Of a DNA stretch of 64,000 nt, positions 1 to 12,744 are shown piece after piece. The translations under genes and the position numbers were made by a program. This DNA is from Amoebidium appalachense. Taxonomy: Eukaryota > Ichthyosporea. The stretch covers positions 8,866,001 through 8,930,000 of the forward strand of contig CAVNZM010000006.1 in NCBI GenBank assembly GCA_963693365.1, in the 5' to 3' direction. The stretch's first letter is position 1; the number at the start of each line of letters is the position of its first letter. The notes beneath the pieces were generated by a model that saw only the letters and a list, made by a program, of their open reading frames with translations, made no database searches and was not told the DNA's origin.

Positions 1-102
1 AGCCTTTCACTGACTCGACCTGTAGCATTCAATCGAGTCTATTACAACTAATATCGGTTGGAGCACGGTCCCCTAGCTCACTCTTTCCCATTACCATTAC
101 AG

Positions 103-902
103 TTCGAATGGGCCTGGCAGAATCCCAGGGACTCTCGGCGGCTCAAAGACCTGCCGGACATAGCAAACATGCCCAAGAAGATGGAGAACATGCTGCCGGC
201 CAAGCTGAAGGTCACTACCTCCCTCGGTGACACCTCATGTCCAAATACACTCTTTATTTCACATATTATACCACTCACACACACGTGCAGAGAGAAAGGA
301 ACGGGATTCACGATGGTAAATACAGGTGCACATTCACACAAGCTCACCCCACCCCACACAAACATGCACCATTAAAGGGCTTTTCTCACTCCTTTGCTAG
401 GCCACCCTTTCCTCGCCAAGCTACCCCACCCATTCCTTCCGCCATTTATCCCTTCCCCTCCCCCCCCCCCCCAAACCCCAACTCCCAACCCCCTTTTCGA
501 CCCACCCACCCTCTCTCTTTGCTTGCTTTTACATTCTTCTCTTTTCACAAGCATCATTGGAATACACAGAGTACAAAAGTAACACTCAGACTTCCCCCCC
601 CCCCTCCCCCCCCCCCCCCCCCCCGCCCCCGGGGGTGTTTTTTTATCCCCTTTACTTTTCTTTACTGCACTAGCCATGGCCACACACCCACACCACCTCA
701 ATACTGATCATCTTTTGTGCAGGTGCTTGGCTGCATGCTGAATGTGGCCCCATGGAACAGACTTCCTCTCACGGTCCATGTATGATCCCTCCCCTTCCCC
801 CCCTCCCCCCTTCCTGCCTCCCTCTTCCTCTTCTTTCTCCACACACACATGCATGCACATGCATACAGACACGCACGCACGCATACACACACACACACAA
901 AT

Positions 903-971
<69 letters not shown>

Positions 972-1049
972 CAAAAACATGCACCACACGTTCAAACATA
1001 AACATCCACCATGATCTTGCCAAGCCCCAAAATACCTCTTCCCAGCGAC

Positions 1050-1096
<47 letters not shown>

Positions 1097-1841
1097 TCCT
1101 CCTCCTCCCCCCGGGCCCGCTCTGCCCTCCCCCCTCCTTTTCAAGAGACCTGCAAAAAAAAAAGACCTTCCACCTAGGTTGCAAATACCCCCACAGCTAC
1201 ATAACCTGAGGTCTTACAGCGCCAGTACAAACACCCAACCAACTAACCAACCTCCAAACTGCATGCGGTAAGTTGAGAAATTTATTATAAATTAAAAAGA
1301 TGTTGTTGCACACGATATTCTTAGGGGGGGAAATGGCATATTAGTTTTCAATACCTAGAGTTGCATCCAGTGAGTCTGATTGTGCATGTGCACACAGTGG
1401 CTACGCCAGGAGTACTATGGGGAGGTAGGGCTGCATGTCAAGCGGCTGCCCGAGCACATACGCATCAAGTTTGGGCCCCTGCCATGGAACCCTACCGGTG
1501 GGTGTTGTTGTCTGCATGAGTCATGACTGTAGAATGAGAGTTACAACAGGTTCCAAGGACTTGGCATGCATATTCCCCTGCTTGTTTTTCTTTCCCTTTC
1601 CTTTTTTTTTTTTTTTTTTGCATGTGTGTGTGTGTGTGTGTGTTGTTGTTATTTGGAGGAGATATGATGCGTGTTGAAAAGGACGGGGCTCCAGTGCCTT
1701 GACCAAGCCAGATGTATGGTTATGGCTCTAGATCCTTTCTTGCACTCTTGCCCATCTTCTTCTCTCCCATTCTGTCACCCTCCTTCTCAAGAAGTGCTAT
1801 ATTGTTGGCTGGTCATTCCCCCCCCCCCCCCCCCCCCCCCC

Positions 1842-1914
<73 letters not shown>

Positions 1915-2120
1915 CGTACGTGCGCGCGTGCGCGCGCGTAACTTTAAATAATTACCATGATATTTATTGAGTTCAAAACTAGACTCAGCCTGCCCAGGAT
2001 CTCTCAGGACCAGAAGTAACCGAATCTGTGCTTTCGAATACATGCTCTCAATAGACAGCTTTTGAGAATAGGACTTGAGTCACCTCGCTTTGCAACCGTT
2101 TTACAGGCACTTCCTTCCCT

Positions 2121-2183
<63 letters not shown>

Positions 2184-5067
2184 AACCATCCACCTTACAC
2201 TCACTCACTTACACACATACACAGACATACTCACCTATATTAGTTCATTCCTGTGCGAAAGCCCACGAGCACCAGTGCCATGTGCTCTACACAACCTTGT
2301 CATGTTTGTTATTTTTGCCTAACATGTTATGACTATCGATTATGTTCACAGCACAAGGAACAGCTGGACCAGGCAATGGGGAGGGCCTAGTCTCACCCGA
2401 GGACTGTGTGATATGCATGATGGAGATAGAGGTGAGATAGTTTCCTGGTGTGCATGATGGAGATAGAGGTGAGATAGTTTCTTAAGTGCATGATGGAGAT
2501 AGAGGTTAGATAGTTTCTTAAGTGCATGATGGAGATAGAGGTTAGATAGTTTCTTAATGTGCATGATGGAGATAGAGGGAGATGATTCGTTTCTGATATG
2601 AACGACGTGAGAGAAAGAGGTGACATAGTTTGTGAATCTCTCGCAATGGGGATACAGGTGAAAAAATATTCCCTATTTGCACCATGGAGGATAGAAGCGA
2701 GACTAGGTTGTGCGTGATATGCCTGAAGGGGATAGATTTGAAAGAAAACGTGCTTGCGGCGTTGCAAAAGTGAATACTGTGCTCTCTTGATTAGTTTATT
2801 TGCCAACATGTGAGATCGAGTGGGAGTGCTGTGCAGTTGTAGTCAGGCTCTAGGAGGATTCCGCGTGGTGGGGGGGGGGGGGGGGGGGGGGAGAAGGGGG
2901 ATAGAAGTTACCGTGAAGTTGAAAAAGAGAAAAATCGTGATTACACCCATCACTCACACACTTCCTCACAGAACGATAACTACATGCAATGTCTTCGGCC
3001 GAAATGCACCATGTGTGCTCACATGCCATGCCTGGCTGGGTAACCCCCTTCCCCCTCCGCCACCCCCACCCCCTACACACACACACGCGCACACACACAC
3101 ACACCTTCCCTGCGTGTTCGCACACACCGGCAAGTTGTTCATAATGCTTCTACCAAGTCCCTCTCATATTACACAACTATACATGATGCTGCAAAACGTA
3201 AGCACAGAAGAGTAAGACCGAACAGTTAAAATAACCCCCCCTCCCGCCCCCCCCTTTTTATTTTTCTTTCTTTTTTCTTTTTTTTTGGGCGGGGATGTGT
3301 ATGTGTGTGTGGGGGGGGGGGTTGAGAAGGGATATGGCCATCGGTGTATCTGGGAATCCAAGAGAGCACATGCATATGTCTGCACGGGAGGCATCGTGTC
3401 TGTGATCACATGAAACGGTGTGGCCACAACTGTATTCTGTTTTGGTCTGTTGCTCCAATGTCTGAATGCGGTGAGGATGCACAAGTACAACATACATTTC
3501 TCAAGCTTGTTTCTTTTCGGCTCCTCTAGCTCCGCAACACTATAGAATTCTAGCATGCAACCCACAGTGGGGCTGTCCTCACTGCGCCGATGGACTGGTT
3601 TCGGATTGACAGTCCATCGGAGCTCCGATTGACCACACTCGACCATATTTGGGGTTTTCACAAGTCCATCCGATCGGACCGTCCAGATTGGTCACGGATT
3701 GACGGCAACGCTGGCGCTGCATTCAACATATTTTCTTTTGCTAGCATATATATACTCTATAATATTTGTACATTATTTCTAATTTAAAGAGAATGAGGTA
3801 CTGTAGATGACATGCCACACGTCCAAAAATAAGTAAAACTAATTATTATGCAAGTATCTACGGGTTGCCAACTCTAGGATGCCTAACGCGCGGTCCATTT
3901 TTGGCTATTTTCTTTGCAATTAGTTAATTGGTTAGTGCATATAGACTAATTTAGTAAAGTACGGAATGATTGGTTCTATTTTGCGCTGAACGTCAATCCG
4001 GGCTCGGATTGAAACGCCGATGGACTGGAAGTTAATCCGGGAGTCAATCCGAATTCGGATTGACTTCGGATTGACTGGGTTCGGCCAAATTTGGCAAGCG
4101 CAGTCCATCGGACTCAGTGTGGACGCCAGATCGATTGGACTCCGATCCAAATTAGGCAATTTTGGTCAATCCGGAGCGTCAATCGGCGCAGTGTGGACAG
4201 CCCCACTATGCCCCCCCCCCCCCCCCCCCCCCTCTTCCCCAACACAAACACACACACACCTGTTTTGTCTTTTGATATCTCCACTTCCATATCTTCAACC
4301 TCTAATGCATACATTTCCGCTCCCCCCCCCTCCCCCCCCCCCCCCCCCAAACACACACACACACACACACCGCCACCCCTCTCTCCGCTCCCATACGCAC
4401 ACACACGTGCACACACAGGTGGTTTCTCCGCAACGAGCATGACCAGTGCGTTCCTGTCGAAGGAACGTGCCCGTCGTGCCGCAACAAGATGCTCTGGGGG
4501 GACCTGGTCAACAGATACCACGTTTTGAGAAACGACACTACACGACCCAAAAACCCCCGCCGTCATACATCGCAAGCAGCAAACAACCCACACGAACACG
4601 AAATTACGGAAGGTATATCATTGCAAAACCAGAATGTTGGTTTGGGCCATGTCAGTTCGGAAGACGATGAAGGGATGGCACAAACCAGAAAGCCGGCCAA
4701 GGGCCGAAGGAAACACGCACAGAGGATTACAGACAGTTCGGAGGACGAAGAAAACACGTACACGGCACATGTATCCCGAAACCAAGCAAGAGATAAGGGG
4801 AAAGAGCCGTTACGTTTTGCACCACCGCAACGTAGAGAGCCCCTGGGAGTAAGGCCCCAACAGGAAGTGAGCGATGGGCGGGCGGAGGAGGTACTGGCGG
4901 GATGCCTGGGCGGGCTGACTCTGTCGACACGGCCTGGACCGTCACAGGTGGGTGCAAAGTCACTGTTTGCACTGATGCCTCGTGCATTACTGATGAGTAC
5001 AACTGCTTTGGCTCACATACCGTGTCTTTCTTCCCTCAATCTCTCTACACCCCTCCTCCTCCTCCTC

Positions 5068-5139
<72 letters not shown>

Positions 5140-5747
5140 CCCCGAGTATGGGCTCCGCTTATTATGCGTACTCTTTTTTGTATGGTTTGCACTCTGCATC
5201 GTGTTGTCTGTTGTTCATGTGTATTTCGTACTTTAAGACGCATTCAAACCCCCCCACCCACCCAGCCACCACCCCCCCATTCCATACCCCCTTTTTGCCT
5301 TGGTCCGAAAGAGACAAAATAGGACAGATAACAAGAGGGTAGGATTTGCGGGTTTGGGGGGGAGGAGGGGGGGGGAGGGGCACAGAAAAAGTTAAGCAAT
5401 TAAACTGCGCAGCTAAACCGAAACCCCCTTTTCCCTCCCCCTCACATTCTAGCGACTGGTTTTTGACCCATTACCATAAAAGAAAAGTCGAGTACAAAAG
5501 TGACAGTCTTAGAACGCGATCCCAACGGATTGTGCTTGTGCACACATTATTGGAGGGAGGAAGAAGGGAGGGGGGGGGGGGGGGGGGTTGAGTTGTAAGC
5601 AAGCATTTTCACCTCAGTATTGGGAGTCTTGTGTTAGCTGCAGCCGAATCTGTTAAAACTGTAAGCCCCCTGACCATTGAGTTCGTGTACTGACCCTGTG
5701 CCATGCAGGTTGTGGTGATATCCGATGATGATGACGAGGATGATAAC
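103..5747 (+). CDS. SLX1: SLX1 structure-specific endonuclease subunit, 5'-partial, multi-exon
   Basis: Catalytic subunit of the SLX1-SLX4 nuclease that cuts branched DNA (Holliday junctions, flaps) in the nucleus. Exons read by eye: 103-210, 723-779, 1398-1497, 2352-2431, 2972-3039, 4419-4947, 5709-5747; all phases join. Exon 1 begins FEWAWQNPRDSRRL, the family signature just after the GIY-YIG domain, so the nuclease core itself lies upstream of the window. Next come APWNRLPLT and then a split RING-type finger: CVIC (exon 4), C-x4-C, H and CLA (exon 5), and CPSC followed by LLWGDL-like residues (KMLWGDLV) in exon 6. All are positions shared with human SLX1. A long acidic/basic tail follows. 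Exon 7 encodes VVVISDDDDEDD, which resembles a SUMO-interacting motif. Intron 6-7 carries a dispersed repeat. Identification is firm; the 3' end is not resolved. Confidence 0.9.
2414..2585 (+). repeat. 36-37 bp tandem repeat of an exon end plus its 5' splice site
   Basis: Five units start near 2414, 2451, 2487, 2523 and 2560. The first contains the last 18 nt of SLX1 exon 4 (tgcatgatggagatagag) followed by its donor gtgaga and about 12 nt of intron. Unit 2 keeps the donor. Units 3 and 4 have it changed to gttaga, and unit 5 to ggagat. Confidence 0.85.
3563..4207. mobile_element. MITE-like non-autonomous DNA element in a SLX1 intron
   Basis: About 645 bp bounded by inverted ends: left AGTGGGGCTGTCC, then a mismatch, then CACTGCGCCG; the right end (4181-4207) reads the same on the other strand. 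Inside are many direct and inverted copies of short motifs such as cggattgac and gtccatcgg, as in hAT- or Kolobok-like MITEs. Possible 8-bp target duplication atgcaacc/atgccccc, uncertain because the right side runs into poly-C. No transposase frame is present, so it must have moved in trans. It lies between SLX1 exons 5 and 6. Confidence 0.7.
5137..5257 (+). repeat. Dispersed repeat with poly(C) 3' end, copy 1 (SLX1 intron)
   Basis: Reads ggctccgcttattatgcgta near the left end, then ggtttgcactctgcatcgtg, tatttcgtacttt, and gacgcattcaaa running into poly-C. The same blocks in the same order occur at 40742, 44008 and, on the other strand, at 30668. It sits in the sense direction of the host gene. 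Confidence 0.75.
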
Positions 5748-6035
5748 GTAGGTGCCCCGTACAAATCCCTCTCTTTCTGTTTTGGCACTCCCATGGATTC
5801 TTTCCCTCCTTCCCTCATTCCCTCATTCCCTTCCTTCCCTCATTCCCTTCTTCCCTCCTCCCTCCCCCCTCCCCCCCCCCCCCCCCCCCCCCCCCCAAAC
5901 ACACACACACACACACATAATTCCTCCTCACCCACTCACTCCCTCCACCATTTCTCGCTTTTCCTTAATTTTCAATTTATCTGCCTCTCTGGGGCACACT
6001 GCATACTATTATACATCCTCTCTTCCTCCCCCTCC

Positions 6036-6067
<32 letters not shown>

Positions 6068-6143
6068 ACCCCCTCCCCCCCCCGGGCACACAAATACATA
6101 CGTCATCACACCACCTACCCACTTGCACCCATTCACTGCTCAG

Positions 6144-6678
6144 GCGAATGACCTGCTTTCTCCTTACACATTCTGTCTACCAGCACAAACTTTTGCTGTA
6201 GTCTCTCCGTGGCTGTGCAGGGCCTTTATTAAAGCCTACTCCTCCCCCTAATCCCCTCCCCTCCTCCTCCTCCCCCCGGATTGAGCTTTTGCTCTAGTGA
6301 AATCCATAGGCAGGTATGTATCTGCATTGTGAATGTGCACGATTTGGGTGGCCCCTTCCCCATATCCAAGAAACAAAAGTAAAGAGAAAACCAGACAGAG
6401 GAAAAACATTTGCATGCATGGCAAGATGAATCGCTGTTCCAGAGGACCGTCTCAGATCGTGTGCACATGGCAAAGGGTAGTGTTTGTTATAAAGAAGCAT
6501 CTAACCTTCCCTCCCCCCTCCCCCCCCCCCCCCCCTCCCCTCCCCTCCCCCTCCTCCTCCTCCTTCTCCTCCCCACACAAACACACACACACACACACAC
6601 ACACACTTTGCAGCATTATGTGCCACTCCTTGACCGGCTGCTAGCGTCACGGCTGGATGGAGACGCTGCGCCTTGGTA
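6144..6678 (+). other. Possible last exons of the SLX1 gene
   Basis: Three open stretches behind acceptor-like sites could finish SLX1: from 6144 (after ctcag; reads ANDLLSPYTFCLP), about 6403-6470 (reads HLHAWQDESLFQRTVSDR), and 6612-6678 (after tttgcag; reads HYVPLLDRLLASRLDGDAAPW, then TAG). The phases can be made to join only by picking a weak donor (gtgcac near 6460), so exon limits are guesses. The last stretch looks like a real C-terminus because it sits behind a good pyrimidine-rich acceptor. Confidence 0.35.
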
Positions 6679-6689
6679 GGCTGCCAGTA

Positions 6690-9335
6690 TGTAATGAGTA
6701 TAAAGAGGCAGCCAGTGCTTCGACAGGGCATACATATGCATACAGTGTAGCAGCATAAAGCAAAAGAGAGAACGAAGGCACCGACACGACGACTGTGGCA
6801 CATGTACACACACACACACACACACACACCGTGGTAAACATGTATACCCAGATGCGTGTACAAACATGTAGTGTACTCCTGTGCTCCCGAGGAGCGTGGG
6901 GGAGGGTAGTGTGTGCACATGGGGGGCGGGGGGAGGGGGGAATGTGGGGGGAACGGCAATACTCATCACGAGAATTCTACATAAGTTTGGTAAGTCTTGG
7001 TCAAAACAAAGAAGATTTCGAATGATGGCATAAAAATCGTGCTGTGTGAAAACTTCGTCTGTAACTTACAGTGGGGGACTCTGATCACGGTGAATGCTAA
7101 GTTGCAAACACTGTCATGATGAATCCTTTGGTGCAACCGGTACCCACCATGCGGGTGAAGAACCATACGATAATGAAACAGTGAAAGCTGGTCAGGTGCA
7201 TTCTGGAAACTTTCGAACACGTTCGACCGTATTTCCATGGCCACGTGCACGCCGTACGGCTTTTAAATTAGGCTCTACACCCACACATGTGCACACACAC
7301 CCGAGGCATAGGCGCCTACTCTAACCCTCCTCGCCACCAGCTAGGGGCATCAAGTATCGATTGCCCCAGGTGGACTATTAGCGCTACTTCACAATCTCGC
7401 ACCAAATTTTCAAATGCGCATACCATTCAAAGTGTACTACTGAACTCAAGCTGCCGCGGCATGAGAGCGCCTTCGTGCAGGTTTCACAGTAAGTGTTTCT
7501 CTTGGGCATCCTGGGGTCAATAGGTTCCATATACATGATCACTTTGCTTGCAACAAATGTCCACGATCACTGCGGGCAGCTTTGCGTGCACGTGGTGGTA
7601 AGGGCCATGGACACAAAGTTGCAACCTTATGGACCCATCGGACCGGTCGATCCTGATGTTTTTTTTTTTGGTTTTTGGTAGAAGTTGCTGTTCTTACGTT
7701 GTAGTGCCGCGTAGTAGTAAAAGCTAATGCTGTTATGAGCGCTACCCATGCACTTGAACTTGAAGAGACAAAACTTTCACATGTACAGAGGGCTTGCTTA
7801 CAACCGTTGTACAGGGTGGTAAAAAACACGTGGGATGCCACCGCCAGATGGCTCAGTCAGCAGCCAATCATGTGTAGGAACTCAAGCCCCGTTGGGTTTG
7901 GGGAGATTTCCTTACAATGGAAAACTAGGGTTTTTATCACGCTGCGGAGTATTTCCCTATTTTAAGAAAGTAAAATTATTGCAAGAGCTTTAATATTCTT
8001 ACATGTATTAGAAATGCAACTTTATTGTTGACTTTTGAGCTTGGAAGCTTGGAACGAAGGACTAAAAAGTAACCCTTTGATTCTCATCCGCAGCAGCAAT
8101 CTGTGGTTTAGGAGATTCAATCGACCCATTTTGAGGTTTTATTTGTTTGTACCAAGTTCGGTCAGCTCAAGTTGTCAACTTGATAGAGCCTGCACCTGTA
8201 ACCATAAGGTATTCCCAGAATGCATAATATTAGCTCTTTTTTTCTTAGCTTGCGGTGCATAATTTCAAGGATACTTATTAGGCGCAACGCTGCCTTTGCC
8301 GGGGGCGGGAGTTTCTAAAAATATGGCACTAAAATACCCTCTTCCTATTAGCTTCTTATCACTTGATCATCAGGGCATAGCGTTTACGGATGCCGACCTC
8401 CCCAAGATCAAAATGATGTACAACTTTATATATGTATACATTACATAGAATCAATTGAATATAATTATATATGCAATAATAAACGCAGCATTCTTTATGC
8501 TGTCTCGCGAAAAAAAACCAGATTATTCAATAAACAGGTAAGCCATCAATGCTGGAATTTGGTATGCGGCAAGATCACAGGGTTCGAAATTTGCCAAGTC
8601 AGTGAGTCAGTGACGGCTTGAAGCAAGGCCTCCTACAATTGGCTTGGAAGCCTTCCACAGTCCAGGGCACTCACAATAGCCCAGATGTAACAGGAGTTAG
8701 ACCGAACTGTAATGCTTTTGGGAATGTGCTGTTTATTCTCTTAACACCTTTCAGGCACCACGTACGCCCTTTGGGCAGGTTACACATAGCCATATGCACT
8801 CAAGCGATCTACGTCTAGATAGCCTAAAGTGGGACAGTTTAGCACCACCTGGAAGGGAAAAACGAAAGGCTTGTCACACCTGTTTCTGAGCTCAGAATAT
8901 ATTCTCAAAAAGCCCAGCTGGGTTAGACCTGCTAGCTACACATCGTTCGTGGCTCCTTTGCTCAGGTGAGAATCTCTTGGGGCTGCTATTTGGAAATATG
9001 GAGCATAAGTTGAAACGTGCTGTTCTCCGTTTTGTTTCGGTGCTGGATTCTTTCCCTTATAGTCAACTTTGTCTTTCAAAGTTGTTTCACCAGCTGCTTG
9101 GTGACCCGTAGGCATGCAGGTTAGTTCGTGTGGAGACGAGAACTTCTTGAGACGAAACATTTGCTGTCTCAGATGCTGGCGTTATGCTAACATGTCTTTC
9201 TTTGTTGCAGACGTACTTTGGTCGAACACTACCCTTGCTGTATTCCGGCACCTATTGTAGGTTCACCTCTGACGGGACGAATTCCGTTTGTGTCTGCAGC
9301 AACCGGACAGTGTTTTTGTTGACGCTCACGGACCA
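6690..9335. other. Intergenic region with no recognised gene
   Basis: No frame here carries a motif I recognise, and no run of splice-compatible exons is visible. After a GT/CA and G-rich patch at 6795-6960, the DNA is unusually free of homopolymers and microsatellites compared with the rest of the window. A splice-acceptor-like tctttctttgttgcag ends at 9210, upstream of the GT14 start, and may mark a 5' UTR intron of that gene. Confidence 0.5.
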
Positions 9336-10553
9336 ATGGGGTTTATCGGCGAAACATTGAAACCTGTGAACAGAGGTGGAACATCGATGGGGCTTCCTGG
9401 TACGCGCTACTACGGCAAACTGCTTGTCGTTATAGCTGGGTTTTTGGCCCTTCACTTTTTCCTCGTGACTATAAACCCACCAGAATGTACTGTCTCGGTG
9501 AGGGAGTCCTCCGCGCCGTCGTATCCTCTACACCGAAATGACGATGATGTAAGGTTAGACAACCAACCCCAGGTGACCGGAAGATTAGTGGGAAGCGGGG
9601 CACCGGCACCAATATGGCGGCCACGTGTGCGCATAGCATATCTAGTGAGTGCGCAGGATGAAAACACCATTCGGGGGGTGGAGGAGCAGATAAGATTACT
9701 TTACCATCCGGATCACACGTTCGTTGTACACCTGGATAAGAAGACGAAGAGCGAACTAGCACAGGCGTTCTGGGACCAATACGGGAAGGTTTCAAACGTT
9801 CACCGCATAGATGCGATAGATGTTAAATGGGCTGGATATTCGATTGTGCAGATGCATATGGCGCAACTGCGCAAGGCCCAGCAAATTGGAAAATATGATG
9901 TGGCGATAAACATATGCGGGGCGACGGTTCCGATTAAGAGCAACCGGGCTATAGACCAGTATTTGTGGGACAATGTTGCCGGGCCAAACGGGTCGAGTCT
10001 CGTTTCTTTCGAATCGACGGTGCACGCGTGCCACCCCAACGCACCCCACAACCACGTGTGCAGGCGGTCGGGCGGAGGCGAACCGGACGAGCAGTGCATA
10101 GGGAGAGACTGTGCACAGGTGAAAAACACCCCCGGGCATAGGCCGTGGTATAAGGGGTGGGCGTGGTTTGCTATCAAGCCCGATTTTGTGCAGTATGCCC
10201 TCGACAGCGCAGAGGCGCTCGAGTGGCAGAAATTTTTCCAGGGGGGGTTTATCATGTCGGATGAAAGTTACTTCCAAACGGTGTTTTTCTACTCGAAATA
10301 CTTTAAGAAATATGACGAGCAGGATGTGTGGAAAACGAACCCCATGTATGTCGACTGGCGGTCAAACTGCCTCACACACCGAAATAAGCGGCCGGTCGTA
10401 TCCCCGTGTTATCTCGGAATTAACGACTTTGGGCAGCTAAGAATAGCCCCGCACATTTTTGCGAGGAAAATTTCATGGGACGACCAGTTGATAACGTGGC
10501 TGAAGGAACTGAATAATGACCCGTTGGCGCCGATTGTGCCCGTGCCGATTTAA
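9336..10553 (+). CDS. GT14 family Core-2/I-branching-like glycosyltransferase, single exon
   Basis: Predicted 405-residue Golgi type II membrane protein. There is a short cytosolic tail, a membrane anchor at about residues 28-46, a stem rich in polar residues, then a lumenal catalytic domain from about residue 98. Family features: RVRIAYLVSAQD start, YHPDHTFVVHLDKK, WAGYSIVQMHMAQLR, the INICGATVPIKS block (usual form LCGtDfPlk), GWAWFAIKPDFVQY, and the acidic SDESYF near residues 308-313, equivalent to the catalytic Asp-Glu of GT14 enzymes. GT14 members transfer GlcNAc or xylose; the sugar here cannot be told. I start at the first in-frame ATG (9336). Another ATG at residue 18 would also keep the anchor. 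The gene has no introns, unlike its neighbours. Confidence 0.85.
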   Translation: MGFIGETLKPVNRGGTSMGLPGTRYYGKLLVVIAGFLALHFFLVTINPPECTVSVRESSAPSYPLHRNDDDVRLDNQPQVTGRLVGSGAPAPIWRPRVRIAYLVSAQDENTIRGVEEQIRLLYHPDHTFVVHLDKKTKSELAQAFWDQYGKVSNVHRIDAIDVKWAGYSIVQMHMAQLRKAQQIGKYDVAINICGATVPIKSNRAIDQYLWDNVAGPNGSSLVSFESTVHACHPNAPHNHVCRRSGGGEPDEQCIGRDCAQVKNTPGHRPWYKGWAWFAIKPDFVQYALDSAEALEWQKFFQGGFIMSDESYFQTVFFYSKYFKKYDEQDVWKTNPMYVDWRSNCLTHRNKRPVVSPCYLGINDFGQLRIAPHIFARKISWDDQLITWLKELNNDPLAPIVPVPI

Positions 10554-11409
10554 CTCGTAAGTTTCTAAAATTGCATGTATTTTAATGTGAATAGATGGAT
10601 AACGGGTAGATATACACGTGGGACATGTATGAACAGGGAGCATTAAATCAGTTGATTCTGGTATGCTATGTAACCTGCCCTAACAACTCTGCACTCGCAC
10701 TTGTAGCTGTGGTGTGGAGTAAACTTTTGGTAAAGGGTAATGATGGTGTGCTTATGCGAGGTGGGGAAGGGGGAGGGGGGGGGGTTGGTTATGGCTGATA
10801 ATCGTTGATCTATTCGCCTTTTTTTGCTGTCTGTTGAGGGGGAAGGTGGCGGGAGGAGGCGGGGTGTGTGTGTGGGGGGGGGGGGGGGGGGGGGGGGGGT
10901 TGTGGGAGATTGAAAGGTGTTTCCTGCTTGAACGTGAATGCAGGTAGACATCTGTGAGTCAATTCATTTCAGTCGTTTGTGTGTTTTTCTTTTTGGTTGT
11001 TTTGATTGTTTTCGAAGACGAACTGTTTTTAGTATGTAGGTACTGGTGCCATAGACGATTTGATAGTGTATATATTTATATGACTAAGTTATTTTTTATA
11101 GTGAATTTTATTTTGCATTATGATCTACAATGCTATATGTTTCTTTTTTGCAGATGAGTAAAAGTCATGCCAGTGATAAACGCACCATCTGAGATGTTGC
11201 CTTTTTTATTTTACTTGAACTAAGCCTGCTAACCCTACCTTCCCCCTCCCCCCTCCCCTTCCTTCCCTCCTGCCCGGTGTTGCTTTGTACCTGCTGCCCC
11301 CCTCACCCTCCTCCCCCCCTTCTTTCTATCTTCAAGTCAAAGACACTTCCCTCTCATATGTGCCTCCCTGCCTCCCCTCCTTTCGCCTCACGCACTCGGT
11401 GACCCCCCC

Positions 11410-11440
<31 letters not shown>

Positions 11441-12246
11441 ACACACTCCTTCCCCCTCTCCCTCTGTCCATACAGAAAGAATGGTGTATTTGCATCATTG
11501 GATGCAACCTAGCCGTGTGTCTACAAACTGCTGAATGCACACACCCGTGTATTTAACAAAAATAGCCGTCCACTGAAATAATAACTCTCTTTGCCCTTTG
11601 CCCTTTGCCCTTCCCCCCCCCCCCCCCCCCCCCCCTTCCTCCTCCGCCCCTCCCCGCCAAAACACACGCGCACACACACACACACACCCACACACCCACA
11701 CACACACACACACACACACACGCGCATTTGAGATAATATAGGGGAAAAATAAAAATAAATCAGTATAACAGAAAGTCCCGCAACAGAAATCCTTTTGGTA
11801 TTTTGCACCCAAGCACACACGCATGGACAGACGTGCACTTGTATACATTTTACATCTCAGTAGCCTATCGTACACACATGTGCATGTATCTATATACACA
11901 CGTGCATGCATTGCTTGCATACATGAATATTTTATATGCAGCACCAGAGACTCAATGTGTACCCATAAACGACAAACTACATTTGAGTAGACAACCTCTC
12001 CCCCCCCCCCCCCCCCCCTCCCCCCCTCCCCCCACCACCACCACCACCACCACCACCACTACCACCCCCCCCCCCCCCCCCCCCCCCCCCACCTTTCCCC
12101 GCACGTGTGCACATACATATACCCACACACAAACACTTTCTCTCTCTCTCTTCCTCTCTCTCCCCCTTCTCCGACACACATCCCCGGCCCACCCTCTCTC
12201 CCTTCGCCCAGCTCCTCCACTCCTCTCCCTTCATCCCACCCCCCCT

Positions 12247-12277
<31 letters not shown>

Positions 12278-12709
12278 CCTCCCCCTGGAGGACCCTCCCC
12301 TCCTCTCCCCACAAGCACACACACACACACACATGCACACATTCTCTCGCTCCAGCCCTCCGTGATTCTTTCTCCCCTCCCTCTCCTTCCCTCCCTCTCC
12401 TTCTTCCTCTCTCTCTATGTCTCACTAGCCCTGTTTAGCTTTCTCTCTTTCTCTCTGCCACCCCCTCCCCCCCCCTCCCTCTCTCCCTCTCTCTCTCCCC
12501 CCTCCCCCTCCCTCCCTCCCTCCCTGCCCCTCCCTCCTTTACCCACCTCGCTCTACCCCTCACTCCCTCTCTATCTCTTCTCCCCCTCCTTCCGTCCCTC
12601 TCATCCTCTCTGCGCTCACACACGCACAAACACCTCTCTCTCTCTCTCTCCCCCTCTCTCTCCCTCTCTATCTCTCTCAGTCTCTCTCTCTCTCTCTCTC
12701 TCTCACTCA

Positions 12710-12744
<35 letters not shown>

